Positions 11,869 through 22,211 of a DNA stretch of 64,000 nt are shown one piece after another. The notes beneath the pieces were generated by a model. It was not told where the DNA came from, did no database searches, and saw nothing but the letters and a program-made list of their open reading frames with translations. The translations under genes and the position numbers were made by a program. The first letter of the stretch is position 1. Each line of letters opens with the position of its first letter. This DNA comes from Panaeolus papilionaceus. Its lineage: Eukaryota > Basidiomycota > Agaricomycetes > Agaricales. Location of the stretch: assembly GCA_015501605.1 (NCBI GenBank), contig JADNRZ010000002.1, positions 682,001 to 746,000 of the forward strand, in the 5' to 3' direction.

Positions 11869-12921
11869 CATTGTTGAACCTGAGCCAGAATAGTGTTGAT
11901 ATGAAGGTGTCCGTTTCGACGACATCGGCGAAGGTGATCTTTGCCTGTGGCCCAAAGATCATGGCATGGCTGGAGCCTCCAAAGTGGAATATGCCAATTT
12001 GCTGGCCAGTAACGACACGGTCACCTGGTTTCACTGTGTTCTCGCAAGTAGAGACCTCGCCCATTCCGATGCCAACGAAGCACATCATACCGATATTCGG
12101 GTTATCGGCCTCGATGAAGATGAGGGAGCGCGCCGAGCTCAGTGTGAGCCACGGTTGGGATCGGACGAGGGCACCCTGTGGGTCACCAGGCTTAAGATCG
12201 GGATCGTCAGCTGAGGCACCATCGTCGGGAAGGGCTGCGTAGTACGTTCCGGAATGTTGATGGCTTTCCTGACGGTGCCATTGAATGGTGCGTGCCAGCG
12301 GTGGCAATCCTAGGGACTAAAGAATGCCTGATACACAGTGCCTCCAACGAATTGAGCAGCGTCCTCGGCATTCCTGTCGAGGGTGTCGTACAAGGAGTAT
12401 GGCTGTTCCTCAGGCTTGAGCCAGAACTGGTCATGAAGCTGAACATCGCGAGAAATGCACAAAATGGTGGATTCACATGCATTGTGAATGATGGTGGGGT
12501 TGTCGGGCTCTAAAATTGGACGGGCTCCTGGTTGGAACTCTCGAACGAAGAAGGCGTCCTAGGGGGTATAGCCCCTATTGGCAGCGTTTGGATCGGGTGT
12601 GATGTATGTGGAATTGAAATCACCACGACCCTTCTCGAGCGTTGTAATGGCGAGAGGGCTAAAGCAGCCCTCTGGGCCATCGTCGAGGACGCTGGCAGAA
12701 GAGGTGGCGAACGAAATGATACTTACAGCAGGGACATCAGGGACCTTGGCAGCCTGGAGGAATACCAGATCAAAGAGGAATACCATTACAGGGTCTGCTT
12801 TAATGGCGACCTCAAAGCGCGCAACGGAGGGAACGTGCTGGGCACGGGACCGCATCCTGGTCTTACTGTGCTCGTGGTGCCTGCGCAAGAATTCGCGATG
12901 GATAGCGGTTGCGTTAGACAT
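11869..12921 (-). pseudogene. Broken copy of the PsiD-like decarboxylase
   Basis: Clearly homologous along its length to the intact gene at 8885-10296. Exon 1 is kept from the RHHEHSKTRMRSR segment to the same GTAAGT donor, but lacks the first 20 or so residues. Directly after the donor the sequence jumps to SASVLDDGPEG, so the intron acceptor and the first part of exon 2 are deleted. Further lesions are a Trp-to-stop change (TAG at 12559-12561), a Gln-to-stop change (TAG at 12310-12312), a one-base deletion in the NIPGTYY region near 12251, and another frame change near the C-terminus (about 11900). The GGSS pyruvoyl motif is still readable, but no functional enzyme can come from this copy. 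The exact ends are approximate. Confidence 0.9.
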
Positions 12922-13149
12922 TGTCAAAGTACTAGGTCAAAAAAGTCAGCCTCGATGATGACAGTGTCAATAATGAAAATTTGCTCACCGTTTGGGTTGT
13001 TGTCATTGCTCGAAGGGAAAGATTAAAGAAACGAAGCTGTGAGCTCTGAGGATACTATACCACTCTGGAGAGCTCACCCACACGGCCAAGTTAGAGCCCC
13101 GTCATACACTACCCCCCATTTTGTATCGAAATTGCACCCTATTCGTTAG

Positions 13150-13500
13150 TCTTAATTTAGACGCGTCAATTGAAGCAGTGGCGTATCGTGTCACCGTAAT
13201 GTTACTTTCCTAAATCTGGAAGATTTTCCTTGCAGGGATATTCCGATACTCAGTCCACATGATGATTTGGCACAATCGCGGACCTCGAAATTCTCCATGA
13301 AGCTGACGCGAATCCAAGCGGTTGAAAACAAGCGCCAGACAGGTGCACGATGCGCACTTAGATACCCTCCGATGGACCTATTGGCATATACGACATTCCA
13401 TGGAAAAATAAGTAAATTTGAGGGTGAGCTCACATTACCCTATATTCAGATGTGACATGGTTTAATACATATCGTGGACTATCGTGGAAGACAGGTTGGA
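13150..13500. repeat. Duplicated flank, copy B (pairs with 10530-10830)
   Basis: This is the counterpart of the flank upstream of the intact decarboxylase. The shared blocks are in the same order and orientation but diverged, so the duplication is not recent. Confidence 0.5.
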
Positions 13501-14581
13501 ACACTGTGGTCATGGGTCCAAAGTATAGAGACCAGTTGCGAGTAACAGCGGGCTTCTATCTCATTGGTGGCTTCAAAAGGTCTGTGTGCATCAGAATATC
13601 TCACGTCAACCAACTCGACGATACAAAATTGCCTGAAGCGTACGTACCCTCAAATGCAGGATTTCAATACTGTCAAGGTGCATACACATTAGATATTGAC
13701 CCCCAAACGCCATGCATATGGTCACCAACCTGGCCATTTAGTTGCTATTGCTATTGACTTTGGTTTGAAAACGTCAATAGGCCTTCAAGTCAAGAACTCT
13801 GAAGTTCTTCTAGAAGAGCACATAACTAAGCGATACACAGGGTAAGTTAAACGCATTACGAATCAGTATCAGAGAAAAGAAACAAGTAGATCTCGTCAGA
13901 GTTTACCTGAATATCAATTGATACAGGCAGAACCGGGTCATGCGGGTTCTGATTCGCCGAGACCCATGAAGAAGCGAGCTCAAGCCTTCAAGACGGCGGC
14001 CTAATGTTCCAGTTGAAGGCGATGATTGGATCAGGGGTTGATGTGAGCCCATAGGCCGAATGAATTGGCTATAATAATATATTACAAGATTGCCTTCTCT
14101 GCTACGAGCAAACTGTCGCTGTCTCTTCGGCTATTGCAGCAGGCCTGATGAATGCGATTTGAGAACGATGCTGGACAATTCATCAGCCTGAACGGTACAT
14201 AATGGCTTCCAATATAAACATAGACAAAGATCACTCAACATTGATTGGGATTGGGTTGACACTCTCCGTTTCACTGCGACTCTGCTGCAACTCTACTGAT
14301 GTCGATTTTTAATTCGAGTTGCTTTTCGCATTAACATCCCATGACTTCGTTTTGATATGCAGTATGTCCCCTTTTTCCATGAGCGCCCGATGATACTAAA
14401 AGGTTCGGTGCAGTCTCAGTATAGGGGTTATAGAGTTGATTCTTACTACCCAATACCGTGGCATTATTTGACAATGACAATGGGTCTAGCACGCAACGTG
14501 AATTGATTATAATGATTAGCCAAGCGTCTACTGGTGTCCATAACATGGATGGGACGATTTACATACACGAATACGAGCAAG

Positions 14582-14654
14582 TGACGTCACCCAGGCTGAA
14601 CCTCCCACTTTTGAGATTCTTTGTCTAAGCCAACCTGCGCCAATTCGACGTCAT
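14582..14654. promoter_or_regulatory. ATF/CRE-like sites upstream of the catalase
   Basis: A perfect palindrome TGACGTCA lies at 14582-14589. A near match (gacgtcat, that is TGACGTCG-type on the other strand) lies at 14647-14654, and a further TGACG half-site follows at about 14669. All fall within 170 bases upstream of the catalase ATG. In fungi, stress-activated bZIP factors of the Atf1 type bind this sequence and control catalase genes; the assignment here is inference. Confidence 0.55.
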
Positions 14655-14751
14655 GTACAGACACTACATGACGAAAATACAATACCCTTCTGTCTGTAAA
14701 TACTCTTCATACACACCACATTCTCCTTTCTTACCTTGAACCTGGCATCCC

Positions 14752-16719
14752 ATGTCTCGATTCAACACCAACCCACTGACCCATCCCATCCAAACCGCCC
14801 AGAATGCTCTCGGAGCAGCGGGTATTGACCCTCGTCTCGGCCAGAAGGCGACCACCTTCATGAACGCTAACAACGGACCAGCTGAGATCATTTCCAGGGT
14901 CTCTGGTGTTCAAAGCACTCACAAAGCGGTCGACGATGCCCCGTACTTCACCAATAATGAAGGCATTCCTTGGCCCGACCCTGCTCACAGCAAAAACCTT
15001 GGAGGCATTCCCCTTGTTAGCGACACATTCTTGATGCAGAAGCAACAGACTTTCAATAGGTCAAAGACCTTGGAGCGTGAGTGATGAATTTTCAAAACGC
15101 CTATGCCACCAGAATCTAATAATACAATAGGCATGGTTCACCCTTGCGGCTCTGGCGCTTTCGGTTATTTCGAGTGCACTAACTCCATGTCCGAATTTAC
15201 CAAGGCTGGTCTTTATTCTAGTGCCGGAAAACAGACCCCTGTCTTCGTGCGCTTCTCCACCGTCACCTTTGGACGCGAGTTCCCCGATGAAGGGCGTAAC
15301 CCTCGTGGCTTCGCAATCAAGCACTACACTGAGGATGGCAACTATGACGTCGTTGGACTCAACTTCGTGGGTTACTTTACATTAGCATCAAACCCGAGGG
15401 CGCTTATTCATTGTGTATATAGCCTGTCTTCTTTTGTCGCGACCCTATTCAAGGTCCCGATGTCATTCGTTCTCAGTCGCGCAACCCTCAGAATGCTCTC
15501 CTCGATTATGACTCCCTCTTCGATTTTCTTGCGAACGTGCCCGAGTCCAACCATGCTGGTTTGATGTTCTTCTCTAACCATGGCACTCCCGTGGGTTGGC
15601 GCTTCAACCACGGCTATGGATGCCACACTTTCAAGTGGTATGTTGTCTTCATCATAACGCAATTAGCATCTCACTGACAATGTTTGACACAGGGTTAACT
15701 CTTCAGGAGAGTTCGTGTATGTCAAGTACCACTATATTGCCAATCATGGCCAGAAGCAGTTCACTTGGCCTGAGGCTGTCCAAGTGTCTGGGGAAGATCC
15801 CGACTATTCCAAGCGCGACCTCTGGTCTGCGATCGAAAGAGGCGAGACGCCTACATGGACTTTCAACGTGCAGATCATGAAGCCCTCTGAAGCTGACCCC
15901 AGCAAGCTCGGCTTTGACCCTTTCGATGTCACCAAAGTCTGGCCTCGCTCCCAGTTCCCAATGCACGAAGTCGGCAGACTCGTTCTTAACAAGAACCCCG
16001 AGAACTTCCACCGTGATGTTGAGCAGTCTGCTTTCTCACCTGGCTCGATGGTCCCCGGTATCGAGGACTCCCCAGATGCACTCCTCCAGTTCCGCATGTT
16101 CTTCTATCGCGATGCCCAGTATCACCGTCTCGGTGTTAACCTTCATCAGGTCCCTGTCAACTGCCCATTCATGGCCAAGTCATACTCATCCATCAATTTT
16201 GACGGGCCTCTTCGCAGCGATGCCAACACTGGCATGAACCCTCACTACACCCCCAACTCGTTCACCAACAAATTCAGGCCTGATACTGCCGAAGCGCCCT
16301 ACTCTGTCTCTGACAATATTGTCTCTCGCCAATCTCACTTCTGGCACGAAGGGAGTCTCACCGAGTACGAGCAGCCACGCGAACTCTACCGTCGCGTCAT
16401 GGACGAAAAAGCGCGCCAGCATTTGCACTACAACACCGCTGTGCTACTCAAATGGGTCAAATACGAGATCATCGTTGTGAATTACCTGTCGCAAATCGCG
16501 AACATCGACGAGGGGTATGCAAGGGCCGTTTGGGAACTGTTGCCAGATGAGGCACAGTATGGGAGGAAAGTGAGCTGGGAGAAGGTGTTGAGTGAGAAGG
16601 ATAAGGCACCGATTAGGGGCAAGGAGGCTAAGTTTAGGCCTACTGCTGAAAATCACAAGTCTGTGGGGAGGGTCCCTATTGGTGGTGATTCGTATTCCGG
16701 TGCAGCTGTTTTGAACTAG
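14752..16719 (+). CDS. Catalase (monofunctional heme type, divergent clade)
   Basis: Four exons (14752-15076, 15131-15366, 15423-15637, 15693-16719) give exactly 600 residues. It breaks down H2O2 to water and oxygen. The distal His is in RMVHPCGSGAFGYFE and the heme-ligand Tyr in RMFFYRDAQYHRLG. Other catalase blocks are VRFSTVTFGREF, RGFAIKHYTEDGN, HGYGCHTFKWV and NPENFHRDVEQ. The segment that in most catalases reads VGNNTP here reads VGLNFP, so the Asn equivalent to human Asn148 is Leu. The protein has a longer N-terminus (about 110 residues before the distal His, against about 75 in the human enzyme) and about 70 extra residues overall. It shows no signal peptide and no SKL-type peroxisome signal at its end (AAVLN), so cytosolic is my guess. 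Stress control is suggested by the ATF/CRE-like sites upstream. Confidence 0.95.
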
Positions 16720-17839
16720 TGTAAAGTCGTTGTGAGTGATTTATGGTGGAAAGAAACGAGAAGAACTGTGTAATTAGGATTTGTACTGGTTGAGGTTGTA
16801 ATTATGAGTATCATGAGTTGTAAACTACAAAACAAGCGAGGTGAACCAGAAGGTCTTGTGCAGTGTGACTTTGCGTTGTGTTTGTGGTCCGATGAACCAG
16901 GTGTTGACAATAGTGTGGTACAGGCAGAGTAGTGTGGCCCCCTGGCATGGCGCCAATCACTTGCTTGGAGCCAAGTTTGTCAAGGTTTGTCAAGGCCCTT
17001 TAACCACTTCACTGAGTGGTTTGGGCCACTCTCAACCAACTTCCACATCCCAACTTCTTATTATCATTTTCCTTCCGATGTCTGGCACATCTGAGCGACG
17101 AATCATCTCTCTGGTCGTACCTGGCAAAGATCAACAACCCCTGGAACTTACTAGTAATCTTGGGACATCCGAGTCTGCCGGGCTAGGGTGGTAAACTTTT
17201 CATGTTCACGGGCCATGCTCATAATGGTGCTATGTTAACAAACTTCTTCTACCGCTGGGGTTCGGCTGAAGTGGTCTTTCCCCATCGTATTACCCCGGAT
17301 CTCTTGTTAAAATGTCCCCCTTCATCCCACACCTACTACCCGTGTGGGGAACGCCTCAACAGTTCCAGTCATCTCGCCGTTTATTTATAGTCTCTTTCTC
17401 TTGCATAGCCTGCTGTCCTGCTCGCAATGACCGTCAGATGACACTCCTCGTCTTTGTTGATTTATACTTGGAAAATAACGTGAAAGCTCAACGCCAAGCC
17501 CAGCGTCAAGAATATATGTTTTTCTGGGAACCCAGCATTTTACTCAGCGCTATATGTCAATGAATGGGCGAACACCTTTCGGAAGCGGGTCCAAATGCTC
17601 CTTCTAAACACTAGGCGTTATAACCACATCACAGCTGCTCTCTCATCTGCTAAATTGTTCCCTCTGCCATGGGAGACAAGATACAACTTTAGCTTTCTGT
17701 AGTTTTCACAAGGAAGTCTTCCTGGGTATTTAAACCTCTGCTTTTACACAAGAAAAGGACGTGCTTGCTTGCTTTCCTGCCTGCATTTCACTACCCCTGA
17801 CTCGAGTTCTTTGATCTACCAACTAACCTCCAAACCAAA
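16720..17839. other. Intergenic region between catalase and secreted protein 1
   Basis: No gene recognised; the open frame at 16841-17194 has no domain features. The last 120 bases are a promoter with tatttaaa at 17727-17734, about 110 bases before the next ATG. Confidence 0.5.
17727..17734 (+). promoter_or_regulatory. TATA-like element of secreted protein 1
   Basis: The run tatttaaa lies about 110 bases upstream of the ATG at 17840 and is followed by a C/T-rich leader. Confidence 0.45.
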
Positions 17840-18665
17840 ATGCGATTCAACTCTTTCGTTCTTGGTGCTCTCGGCTTGGCTGCCTCTGCTATGGGCGCAC
17901 CAGCTATTGAGGAGCGTGACTTGAGCGTTGCTCAAATCATCAACGCCCTCGGTGTTGGTTTGGTCAAAGATGTTAACGCGTTCTTCACTGTCAGTCGTCA
18001 TCTGTAGTCTTTTTTTTGCGAGACTTAAACCTTACATTTTTATCTCTAGCTTGACTCGTTGACCACTAACGTGATCAGGTATTATTCAAACTCGAGGCTT
18101 GTTTAACTTCTCCACTCACAGCTTGTCACAATAATTAGCGTGAACTTCGATGGTAAGCACCTTGGTTTTCTCATTATCAAAGAGATACTAATTAACTGCT
18201 TTCATCTTAGTCAAGAACCCTCTCCCCATCGAACTCACCCTCGACTCCGTCACCGCTTCTGCCGGACTCAATGGTACCGTCTTCGCCACCTTTACGCACA
18301 CCTTCGCCAAGCCCGGTCTCGTCGTCCCACCTCTCGGCACTAAGAACTCTGGCACCATCAACAATGTCCAGCTCCCTCTTGGTGCAACAGCCGCCCTTAG
18401 CATTGTCCCATTCCAAGAGCTCGACTTGCCCGATACCAATGCTAACGTTCGGTATGTGCACAAATGTCTCAAAATTTGAAATGTTTATTGATTTTTCTTC
18501 TCTGATAGTGCTGCTACCATCCTCGGTGCTTTGGGTATTCCTATCAGCCTCACTGGCCTCAAGCAGAGCGATGTTCCCACCGCGTAAGTTGCACCCAAAC
18601 TCATATTCCTGTGTACCTTTTCTAACGCTAGGATTCTCACCAGCTATACCCTCAACCTCTCTTAA
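17840..18665 (+). CDS. Small secreted protein, copy 1 (LEA-2-like fold possible)
   Basis: Six exons: 17840-17989, 18050-18078, 18139-18152, 18211-18451, 18509-18583, 18644-18665. They encode 176 residues. A signal peptide is clear at residues 1-19 (FVLGALGLAASAMGAP), followed by an acidic EERD stretch. The mature part has VKNPLPIELTLDSV, NGTVFATFTHTF and ALGIPISLTGLKQSDVPT and ends YTLNLS. There are no cysteines, unlike hydrophobins or most effector-type proteins. The alternation of short strands around a vkNPlpielti core recalls LEA-14/LEA-2 domains, which is inference only. A paralogue with the same exon pattern follows at 20052. Function unknown; cell-wall or extracellular location is likely. 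Exons of 29 and 14 bases make it easy to mis-annotate. Confidence 0.88.
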
Positions 18666-20051
18666 ATTATTCGGCCGCCGTGACGTCAAAAATCCAAGCT
18701 TCCACTCACATACTTCTCCATCCCTACGGTTTCGGGTTTAAAAGGTTTTTTTGCAATAAATATTACTTTTTGAATGAGTTGGTTGGCTTCTTCGTGAGCA
18801 TCTCCACGTTCGATCCCACTGGTTCGATCTGCAGCGGTGGCTGATCACCAATGTTGCTCCACCTTTTCCGATTTTCATTATTAAATCGAAGTCTGTTCAA
18901 AGTCTAATCCTACCCAGAGTCAAACTACGCACCAACTGAGCGTGAAATGTGACTTTCTCTCACTTTCGTTAAATAATCATGAATGTCACTTCTAAACTCT
19001 TATATCATGCTCCTGATTCCCTCAAGTAGTTCTTACAATTCACTGTTGTCTTTCCTTCACCACCTGACCCTCGGACCTCAATCATTTTTCCATATCACTT
19101 TACTGATATGTATGTCCATGAGTGTACCTGCTTACTGTGTTCAACGTACTATCTCTCAGGGCGTCAGAAGATGGGGTTCGGCTAAGGGAGTGATGCGCGT
19201 GCATTACAGCCGCAGGCAGACAGGGAATGGTGCTGGGTCAGATGATGCGTGTAGCGCGTGGTGGTGTGGACGAATCACCAAAGCAGATACTTCCCGGTGT
19301 AGTAAATGTGTTCATACGCAGGGTTTTTATTCCTATTTATGACACGACTTGGCTGTATAGATTTGACTGAACTAAAAATAATACAACTTCAGTCTTCTCT
19401 GACTTCGAGTCGAGACACTCCCTGTTATTACAATCCTAACCATTCTTTTGGCGGAGTAAAATTTGTCGCGCAACCAATACGACTCCTCTGTGTTCTTGCT
19501 GATCGTCAAACTTCTTGCAAAGGTCAACGTGGATATTATGCGCCAATAGGGTGGCCATCTCTTCGAAGCTGTGATCTCAGACAAGCGCGATTGAGCATGA
19601 TTTTCGAATGTCATCATCTCTCCGTCCTCCTCTTCTCGCAATCCCTCCCAATAGCCACCCTGCGTTGCCTGACCAGTCATAGCGAATCCCCATCCCTTCC
19701 AGTGCCTTCCTCTTTCCAAACCGAATGTTTAGATCATGCTTTTCGTCCCTCCTTCCGTGTCTGCTGACGCCTGCTGAGCCCTGCTCAATTTATCTGGTCT
19801 CTCATTCAATTCGATGTTTCCCCTTCGGACAAAAGCCAGCAACGTGAGGCGATGGATGGTGCAAGTTTAATCATTTATCCAGAGTACCCCGCATTCTTGA
19901 TCGCCTCGCGCCCCGCACGGCTGCTTTAGAGTACCACTCGAAACTCCTGGTTCGTTGTTATTATAAATAGTCCACGCGATGGACGGTAAACCTCGAGTTT
20001 GTTTCCTCCTCTACTGTCCATCCCCCCGCTTGAGATACTTAGGACGACGAA
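18666..20051. other. Intergenic region between the two secreted-protein genes
   Basis: No gene recognised. Open frames at 19306-19767 (+) and 19372-19719 (-) overlap each other and show no family features. A TATA-like tataaata lies at 19962-19969, about 90 bases before the second gene. Confidence 0.45.
19962..19969 (+). promoter_or_regulatory. TATA-like element of secreted protein 2
   Basis: The run tataaata lies 90 bases upstream of the ATG at 20052. The first paralogue has a similar A/T box at about the same distance. Confidence 0.5.
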
Positions 20052-20882
20052 ATGGCACGCATCTCCACCCTTTTCGTCGCTCTTATGAGCTGCATGCTTG
20101 TCGGCGTATTTGGCGCCCCCTCTGCAAAGGCTGAACTGGAGAGCCGTGATTTCATTGGCGATATCATTAACCTCATTGGACTGGGACTTGTCACTCAAAT
20201 CCATGCCTATATTACGGTAAGTTAATTGTGTACATCAGGATGATGTCAGGACTTACAGATCCCTGCGTAGCTCGACTCTTTGACCACCGATCTCATTAGG
20301 TATGACAATCATCGGAAGGGGATCATCCAAAGTCGCTGACTCTTATATGTTCATGAAGCATCGACGTTGACAGTATGTTTCATGCCTCCCGTATCATGTC
20401 TCCTATATCTGCTAAATGTCTGGCTAGTCAAGAACCCCCTTATCTCTGAGCTCACCATCGAGCGCATCGTCAGCAAGGCGGGCCTGAACGGCACAGTCTA
20501 CTCCAGCTTCGACCACACCTTCGCCAAGCCCGTCGTCATCAAGCCATTCAAGACCGTCAACACCGGAAATATCCCCAACGTCAAACTCGTCCAGGGAGCG
20601 CTTGCTTCACTCGATATCATCCCAGTTGGCAAGCTTGATCTCATTAGCACTGATGTGTATCTGCGGTGAGTCTACTTGCGTCTCTTTCGCTGGTATGCAA
20701 GTACTGACCTAGAGGTTCCTGGCATGCAGTGCCGCAACTATCAATGGCAAGCTCGGAATCCCCATTCCCATCAAAGGTTTGAAGCAAGCAGGCGTCCCAG
20801 CTACGTGAGTGTTTTTAAGCTCTTTACTAGACGTGTAAATGACGAGCGTGGTCCTACCAGATACGACTTGATCCTCTCTTAA
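20052..20882 (+). CDS. Small secreted protein, copy 2 (paralogue of 17840-18665)
   Basis: Six exons: 20052-20216, 20271-20299, 20359-20372, 20428-20665, 20730-20804, 20861-20882. They encode 180 residues. The signal peptide is at about residues 1-22 (LFVALMSCMLVGVFGAP). The mature part parallels copy 1: LDSLTTDLIS, IKNPLISELTIERI, NGTVYSSFDHTFAKP, GKLGIPIPIKGLKQAGVPA, and the end YDLILS. Exons 2, 3, 5 and 6 have exactly the same lengths as in copy 1 (29, 14, 75 and 22 bases) and the same phases, so the two arose by gene duplication. Copy 2 has no cysteine in the mature part. Function unknown. Confidence 0.87.
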
Positions 20883-22211
20883 GTGCGCGTTTAGAGTTTA
20901 CTGTGAATGCAAGATTTGGGTATACCTGTGATATTGATTTCTTGTCCTGGGCGTAACTTTTAAGATCGGTATAAATACAATGAAATGAAACGAAATACCT
21001 TTGATGCATGCTTGAGTAAATCAAGCAATTTTTTAGTGAGACTCTGAGGCAGAAATTGTTTTCACAAGTCATCCTCGGGGCCGGCGACATGTTTTTCAAA
21101 TGGGAAATCGTTGGAGGCCAGGCCAAAACAAATCGTAAATCAATATCTTGGAAAGGGTACATCCTGCTTCGAGAGTTAACGTATCCAGTCGTCTAACAGT
21201 GCAGTCAGAAGGGCAACGCTTAGTTTGCCAACGCTCGACCTCTCCTCACCCAAAGAAGCGGCCATCCTTTGCATGAGAACGACATTCACAGTGTGATTCA
21301 AACGGCGAATTGACGTCAAATTATTTAATAATGCAATGAAGAGAATTCTACAAGTACAAAACGTCAAGGTATCCGTTGCTCGGGGCCTGAAGGTAGAATG
21401 AAGCATACTGCAGTCCCCATTTTGTAATCACTCCAAATCTCTCGCAAAAAGCATAGCAATAACATTGGCCTGCCCCTACACACACCCATGCGTTTAGTGC
21501 GTCTTGAAGTAGGATTTTTTTGGTGATACGTGATGATGTAGGTCGTGCATTTTACAGAGGCTTGGCTGGTGTTTGGGTAAGGAGAACGCCGTATCTCTGC
21601 TTAATGGTGACACGGTGTCTCGAGAACTTGTCATCAGGGGAGAAGCGGGCTTTACGTCGTGATAAATGGATTAGATTCCGGCCTAATGGTTCAAAGGGCG
21701 TAGCATGGCATACCAGGGTGTGCCGACTTGGTTGTTTTACCGTCGTCGGTGATTTTCTGAGATCAAGTTTAGAAGATATGCATAAGACAGATAATTGCAG
21801 CCAAATATACCTTCAGGGTGTACTTCCTGTTGCCATTCTCATCGAGGGTATACATAAGATGCATGATTGGTGACTGAAGTTAAACAAGTGAAGGGCAAAA
21901 GATTGTTTGCATTCGATGTGAGCACAAATTTCTTGGGCTTGGGAACAAATCACCAAATCAGGACAGAAAGCCCCTGTCTCCACGAATTTATTATGGCCGG
22001 GTTGGATCAGATATGGCTAAACTAAGCATAAACATATATCTATCACAAAGTTCTGACGGTTAGCATGCTATACACAGACCATCGACTTGACCAAGGAGCT
22101 CACGAGCTTCGAGGGTGCCACGCCTCCTTGCAATAAGGGTGCACTCTTGGAAACTCTGAGATTCATATACAATTACACCAACTGCACCTCTTTATCAGCT
22201 TAACCGTAGAC
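20883..22211. other. Intergenic region before the first XanA-like gene
   Basis: No supported gene. Short open frames at 20854-21406 (-) and 21520-21873 (+) have no recognisable features. The last part is presumably the promoter of the dioxygenase gene starting at 22212. Confidence 0.45.

Larger units (their letters stand above)
12922..14751. other. Intergenic region before the catalase
   Basis: No gene supported. The first part is the duplicated upstream flank of the broken decarboxylase (13150-13500). An open frame at 13452-13757 has an ordinary-looking but unrecognised translation. The last 200 bases hold ATF/CRE-like sites and the catalase leader. Confidence 0.45.

Noticed and set aside
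11822..12307. A functional short decarboxylase from the second copy
   Set aside because: The open part lacks the N-terminal half and ends in a frameshifted tail; stops and deletions upstream make it a pseudogene.
8885..16719. A psilocybin-type biosynthetic cluster around the PsiD-like gene
   Set aside because: No kinase, methyltransferase, P450 or transporter typical of that cluster is present; the nearest genes are a zinc-finger relic and a catalase.
18801..18840. A tRNA-like B-box motif (ggttcga)
   Set aside because: No matching A-box or cloverleaf stems at the right spacing; single B-box-like words occur by chance.
19306..19767. Overlapping frames on both strands between the two secreted-protein genes
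   Set aside because: No domain, no splice structure and no relation to the neighbouring genes.
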